NCBI RefSeq assembly: GCF_001723175.1
Contig: NC_064652.1
Span: 2,356,001-2,420,000, forward strand
Direction: 5' to 3'
Source of the DNA: Penicillium oxalicum
Taxonomy: Eukaryota; Ascomycota; Eurotiomycetes; Eurotiales; Aspergillaceae
DNA length: 64,000 nucleotides
Part shown: positions 59,619 through 64,000 of the stretch, one piece after another
How the letters are laid out: each line of letters opens with the position of its first letter
Position numbering within the stretch: the first letter of the stretch is position 1
Translations under genes and position numbers: made by a program
The notes under the pieces: generated by a model
What the model saw: the letters and a program-made list of their open reading frames with translations, nothing else
Told to the model about the DNA's origin: nothing
Databases searched by the model: none

Positions 59619-61092
59619 ATGTCTTTCCCCGCAGCTCCTCCGCCAAAATCTCGCCTCGGTCGCTACCGTATGCTGGCCCCCAGTGCGGGGGTCATGGTAA
59701 GCCCGCTTTGCTTGGGAGCGATGAACTTTGGTGAAGGATGGTAAGGAGAAACTGCCTCGTTGACCTTGTAGTTCACTTCCTTGACAACGCAATTCGAACA
59801 TTGTTGTTTCCGGGCATTCAAGGCTTACCAGCTTTTCTCCACAGGAAAGAGAGACTAGGTGAATGCGACAAGGAGACCTCGTTCAAGATTTTGGACACGT
59901 TTTATGAGAATGGTGGCAACTTTATCGACACGTAGGTATACTAAGCGGTGATCATTCTTGAAGTATGCTTTTGCTGATTGATCTTTTGGACCAGGGCAAA
60001 CAACTACCAAAACGAAGACTCTGAGGCTTGGCTTGGCGAATGGATGGAAAAGCGTGGGGTGAGAGATCAGATTGTCTTGGCCACCAAGTATACCTCGGGT
60101 TATCGTACGCACAAGAGAGATGAGATTCAGGCGAACTTTGTGGGTAACAACACCAAGAGTATGCGCCTGTCTGTCGACGCCAGCCTGAAGAAGATGCGCA
60201 CTGATTACATTGACCTGGTGAGATGACTCGGGTTCCTTTTTTTCGTCGCCGCCTGAACGGGGGGGGGGGGGGAGAGAGAGAGAGAAAGAAAAAGCTAATG
60301 GCAGCTTGACTTAGCTGTATGTCCACTGGTGGGACTTTGGAAGTTCCATTGAGGAGGTGATGACCTCTCTCAACCAATTGGTCGTCGCAGGCAAGGTTTT
60401 GTATCTCGGTGTCAGTGACACTCCAGCTTGGATTGTCAGCCGTGCCAATCAATGTACGATCACGTTCTCTCAAAAATCGCCCTCGTGGAATACCCAACTA
60501 ATCCACTAAACCAGATGCTCGCGATCATGGTATGCGCCCGTTCTCTATCTACCAAGGCCAGTGGAATGCCGCCAAACGGGACTTCGAACGTGAAATTCTC
60601 CCCATGTGCGCCGCCGAAGGCATGGGACTCTGCCCATGGGGCGCCATTGGAGGTGGTGCTTTCAAGACTGAGGCCCAGCGCGAAGAGATCGCGAAGAACG
60701 GTAACCAGGGCCGGCAGATAGAGCCACGCGAGGTCGATGTGAAGGTTTCCAAGGTCCTGGAGACCATTGCCAACCGCCACAACACAGCAGTCACCAGTGT
60801 CGCCCTGGCGTATGTTATGAGTAAGGCTCCTCACGTTCACCCAATCGTCGGCGGACGAAAAGTCGAGCATCTTCTAGGCAACATCGAAGCTTTGGGATTG
60901 GATTTGAAGGACGATGATATCAAAGAGATCGAAGGAGCGTATGAATTTGATCATGGGTTCCCGACAACCTTTTTGTTCCGTGGGGAGAGCAAGGAGGTCC
61001 ATCCCGGCAATGTCACGTTCAAGACCAATGCGGCGAAGTTTGACTACGTCGAACCTGTGCGAGCTATCAAGCCCAAGAGCCTGGATGCGTAA
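59619..61092 (+). CDS. aldo/keto reductase (norsolorinic acid reductase/aryl-alcohol dehydrogenase type)
   Basis: NADPH-dependent cytosolic reductase of aldehydes or ketones. Five exons (59619-59740, 59845-59931, 59995-60217, 60315-60453, 60515-61092) join over introns of 104, 63, 97 and 61 nt, giving 382 aa. Family signatures are SPLCLGAMNFGEGW, GGNFIDTANNY (catalytic Asp and Tyr), QIVLATKYTS with the catalytic Lys, and DLLYVHWWD with the active-site His. Next are GVSDTPAW and, after the last intron, YARDHGMRPFSIYQGQWN, typical of the norsolorinic acid reductase-like branch. The coenzyme-binding end is HVHPIVGGRKVEHL. There is no polyketide cluster nearby, so general detoxification or aryl-alcohol metabolism is more likely than mycotoxin synthesis. 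Intron 3 contains a G14 plus GA repeat. Confidence 0.93.
60259..60285 (+). repeat. G14 run followed by GA dinucleotide repeat, inside an intron
   Basis: A G14 homopolymer leads directly into about six GA repeats within the third intron of the aldo/keto reductase gene. It is not near either splice site, so splicing should tolerate length variation. Confidence 0.9.
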
Positions 61093-61514
61093 GAATCCTG
61101 CGAAGGATGCCCCAGTCATGAGACACTTTGAAAAAAAAAGACACTGTGGCTGAAGGTAAATTCAAGAAGCAAATGGAAGATGTCAACGATTTGTGTCTCA
61201 GTCAAGCATGGGTAGTCGAAATTGTGGAAAGATTGATCACACTCAGCTTCTACTTATCTACCTACTGGAAGTTCTGGTTTGGTCAATGTCCGAGATGATG
61301 GCTTTTCAACACATTTGTACTGACTATTCTGTACTGGAAAACGTCACAAGAATGGAAGGGCTGAAGACAATGTAAGAACTCATAACGATGAAGATATATG
61401 AATAACACGAAGTTGGCTCCGGAATGCAGGTACCAAAGGTATAAATGCTAGTAATAGACGCTCAGAAAACTCCAATAATGCCCGTTGAGAACCAGAGCGG
61501 CTGAGTCTGAACAT
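61093..61514. other. intergenic between convergent genes
   Basis: 3' flanks of the aldo/keto reductase gene and CDC6; nothing else seen. Confidence 0.5.
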
Positions 61515-63567
61515 TCAAAGGCCCTCTCCACGAAGCAAGCGCCTCAGGATACCTTCTCCGGGACCCGCAATTTGACTCTCAATCTCAGACTGTGATACGA
61601 AACAGACAAGACCTTGCTCATCCATGCCGCGATGAGGTGTCGACACAATGTTTCCCGACTTAGAAGGGGTACGACGGACGCCAGACCCGCCGCCCAGGGT
61701 ACCACCTTGTCCACGACCTTGGTATTCGCCCACCAGACCCATGGTTTCGAGGTTGCTCAATACATCCTTAAACTCGGTCGATGTCAGCGGATGCAAAATA
61801 TTGTCATTCCGGCACAGAGCGCAGTATGTGTCGAATGCTTGCTTGACAGTAGGAGCAGAGCCTCGAGACCTGGAGGGCGTGCTCATAATGTCGACCTCGC
61901 GACGTTTACGTTCCAGTGTAATCAAAGCACAAATAGCCGCTTTCTGTTGCAGATTTAGACCTTTCAACCGTTGAACCGTACCCTGGCCAAACGCCGAGCT
62001 TGTGATGCGGGCGATATGTGCGATGCTCGCACGAGGAGCAGTGAGAATTGTGTAGCTTGACATCGTAGATGGCCGCTGGACAGGCGCTCCCTTGGTGGGC
62101 GATGACAGATTGGCGTTTTCCACCAATATCGAATTGTCTGCCTCGGAAGCTTGTTTCGCGAGCTTCTGTTGAGTCTCTTGTTCGATCGTGTCAATGGCCC
62201 TTTTGATGAGTTCAAAAGCTTTTCGCAGATCACCGGTCTGTGATGCGACCTTTTTGGCGCAGAGCTGGATAGCGGCCGGCTGCAGGAAAGGGACGAATTT
62301 CGGATCATTCTCTCTTGCAGCGGCAGGCATCAGCGAGCGTAGTCGATTTGTTATAACGTCGGCAATAGACGCGGCGTTGTAGGGTAAAAATGGCAGGAGA
62401 ATCGGTCGCAGGTTCTTCGCCTTTAGCTGGGGCAGAGATCGATCGGTCAGATCCAGGGCATTTGCGATTCCGATCAGAATGAGAGACGATTGGCTTGACA
62501 AAGACCATTCAAACAGTGTTTGTAGTACATCCGAGTCGCCCGTGAGCAAATGGTCCATTTCGTCGAGCGAGACCAGATACAAGCCATTGCGCTTCGATGG
62601 CATGAATGTTGACTTCAATCGGTCTGCCTCACTCTTTTTGAAGACATCTGCCCCGTCATCGAAATCCTGAATAAGTTTGCTGTAGACGTCACGAGCGTTC
62701 CGCATGCTCACGCAATTGACATGGGAAACTTTCACGTTTGACAAGTCGACCTCCTGGCACACCTCATTGACCATGGCACTCTTGCCTGTTCCAGGCGGCC
62801 CGCTGATGTAAAGACAGCCACCTCTTTGAGCCTCCACGCGATCCTGAATGAATTCAGTCAACCTTTCCCGTTCCGAGTCCCTGCCAACTAATCGGCCCGC
62901 ATTTGATCCCCTGGCAAACAACTGTCGGGCTTGAGAGTAGACCGTCTGTGCAGTTGTCGGAGTCGCGCTTGGTCTCGGAGTCAGTAGAAGATCAGCATGT
63001 CGCGGAGTCCTCGGAGTGACAGCCTTCGTCCCGACTTGAACTCGATGGCGGGGGGTGGATGGTGAATTCTGCAAAGCATCGCGAAAGCGCGCTTTTTGGG
63101 GTGTCTTGAACTCGACAGGAGCCGGGGTCTCTTCTGCAATCACAACGAATTAGCCGTTCACTGCTCATGTTCTGTTTTTATTGACACTCCCAGCTTACCC
63201 TCAACAAACTTTGAGGTGCGGAAATGTGAATTGATCTTCGACGGCGACCCACCCTGCTCCTCATGAATTGTGTGCTTTGAAAGTGCCTTTTCGGAGGGTT
63301 TGGCACTATTGCCATTTTCTTGGTCCGGAGCATTGCGTGCGATACTCGTGCGTGACCGCGTTCGGGGGATTGGTTTTGAAACAGGCGCATCCTCGCCGCA
63401 AGCACGAGGTGCCGCGGTTCGACGTCTGCTCGCCGTCCGCACGGGAAGGCCTGTGGCAGGGCAGGTGGTCAGCGGTCAGTCTCACAGGGAGGAAAGAGGT
63501 CGAGGGACTTTTTACCTTCAGGCTCAGTGGTGTTACGAGCGCGCTTGCCCAAGACTGATGCTGCCAT
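61515..63567 (-). CDS. cdc6: DNA replication licensing ATPase Cdc6 (Cdc18)
   Basis: AAA+ ATPase that, with ORC and Cdt1, loads the MCM2-7 helicase at origins in G1. Exons 63567-63516, 63450-63199 and 63133-61515 join over two 65-nt introns, giving 640 aa. The basic N-terminus carries minimal CDK motifs (SPSK in GGSPSKINS, TPQK in KTPQKARF). These suit the phosphorylation-driven degradation known for Cdc6/Cdc18. The ATPase core has GRLVGRDSERERL, Walker A SGPPGTGKSAMV, Walker B LVSLDEMD, sensor-1 ILIGIANALDLTD and a sensor-2 arginine in GDLRKAFEL. A winged-helix region follows (QQKAAICALITLERKRREV). There is no BAH domain, which separates it from Orc1. More SP/TP-K sites (SPTK, TPSK) lie in the C-terminal half. 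Confidence 0.95.
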
Positions 63568-64000
63568 GGTGGGTCGTGGTTGCTGCACCAAAAGGATTCT
63601 CAGATCCGCTCAGAAGGTGCTTTCCTCGAGATTGTCGGCGGCCCACATTGCACGCGGGACTGGCCCGTTGAGACGCGCTTTGTGAGACGCGACGCGCTGC
63701 CCAATTAGGAAATTCAAATACGGAGACCGTGTCCGACCTCCAATGGTAAAATACGTCAATGGTCTCTGCGGACAGCCGCATTACTTGCGTCACTGGCCGA
63801 TGTGGTCGACATGTGGGCGATGAGTGATCGTCTTGACATCGAACCGGACTCTGTAGAAGGATTCTGTCCACGCTTGAAGTGGACCTTGTCATTGTTCTAG
63901 TCCCTTTATCTCGCTTCATGTTCACGTCGTCAGTTTCAGACCTTTGAAGGTGCGGGGCAGATTCGGTATTACCCAGTCATCTCCAGTTTGCAGCTGTTTG
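63568..64000. other. CDC6 promoter region
   Basis: Upstream region of CDC6 (transcribed leftward). No gene is supported. An ACGCGA-type core, the hexamer bound by fungal MBF/DSC1 G1/S factors, is present within GAGACGCGACGCGCTG at about 63685-63700. This fits S-phase control but was not tested statistically. Confidence 0.5.
63685..63700. promoter_or_regulatory. MCB-like ACGCG cluster upstream of CDC6
   Basis: The stretch GAGACGCGACGCGCTG contains two overlapping ACGCG cores about 120 bases upstream of the CDC6 ATG. In yeasts the MluI cell-cycle box (ACGCGT or ACGCGNNA) drives G1/S expression of replication genes including cdc18/CDC6. The motif is seen; the function is inference from the family. 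Confidence 0.5.

Noticed and set aside
59619..61092. mycotoxin-pathway assignment of the aldo/keto reductase
   Set aside because: Resembles norsolorinic acid reductase-type enzymes, but no polyketide synthase or other pathway gene is in the window, so a pathway name is not justified.
1..64000. CRISPR arrays, bacterial operons, prophage or insertion sequences
   Set aside because: No regularly spaced direct repeats, no terminal inverted repeats with a transposase, and intron-rich genes throughout show a eukaryotic chromosome.

Overview
The window is nuclear DNA of a filamentous ascomycete, most probably Eurotiales (Aspergillus/Penicillium type). The evidence is many short introns (about 50-100 nt) with GT..AG ends, ATG starts in weak A/C-rich contexts, and proteins that read as typical fungal orthologues (Msh3, Rab geranylgeranyltransferase beta, Rrs1, mS29/DAP3, Cdc6, Zn2Cys6 regulator, APC-family permeases). 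No bacterial-type features, CRISPR array or insertion sequence was seen. The genus is an inference; no rDNA or mitochondrial marker is present.

Layout. 0.9-8.7 kb (minus strand): MSH3, a large unrecognised protein with one C2H2-like finger, and the beta subunit of Rab geranylgeranyltransferase. 8.7-13.75 kb is a 5 kb stretch with no supportable gene. 13.75-15.8 kb (plus): a RhoGAP protein. 16.9-19.5 kb: RRS1 (minus) and the mitoribosomal mS29 gene (plus), divergent from a 317-bp shared promoter. 20.2-27.4 kb (minus): a Zn2Cys6 regulator, an amidohydrolase/lactonase-like enzyme and a choline/GABA-type permease, in the same orientation, resembling a small catabolic module. 27.4-33.4 kb is gene-poor apart from one orphan 276-aa protein. 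33.4-39.1 kb (plus): an amino acid permease with four GATA motifs upstream, a small VOC/glyoxalase-fold protein and a zinc alcohol dehydrogenase whose frame is broken; a tRNA-Arg(ACG) follows on the minus strand.

40.3-43.2 kb holds two related genes that look like the Gag part of a Ty1/copia element without any pol: one open, the second 1 kb downstream and decayed by two frameshifts and a nonsense codon. 45.5-47.1 kb (minus): a SWIM zinc-finger protein. 50.7-54.4 kb (minus): a 1216-aa proline-rich/coiled-coil protein. 55.7-58.6 kb (plus): a SAP-SET protein with an apparent late frameshift. 59.6-61.1 kb (plus): an aldo/keto reductase; 61.5-63.6 kb (minus): CDC6.

Functionally most genes are housekeeping: DNA replication and repair (CDC6, MSH3), ribosome production (RRS1, mS29), Rab prenylation and Rho signalling. 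The accessory parts are the regulator-lactonase-permease run, the permease/VOC/ADH run and the Gag-like pair. Apparent single-base losses recur in otherwise intact genes (MSH3, ADH, SET protein), always needing one extra base next to or near a short homopolymer. This points to consensus base-calling errors at least as much as to biology. Exon boundaries were derived by hand from splice signals and reading-frame continuity.
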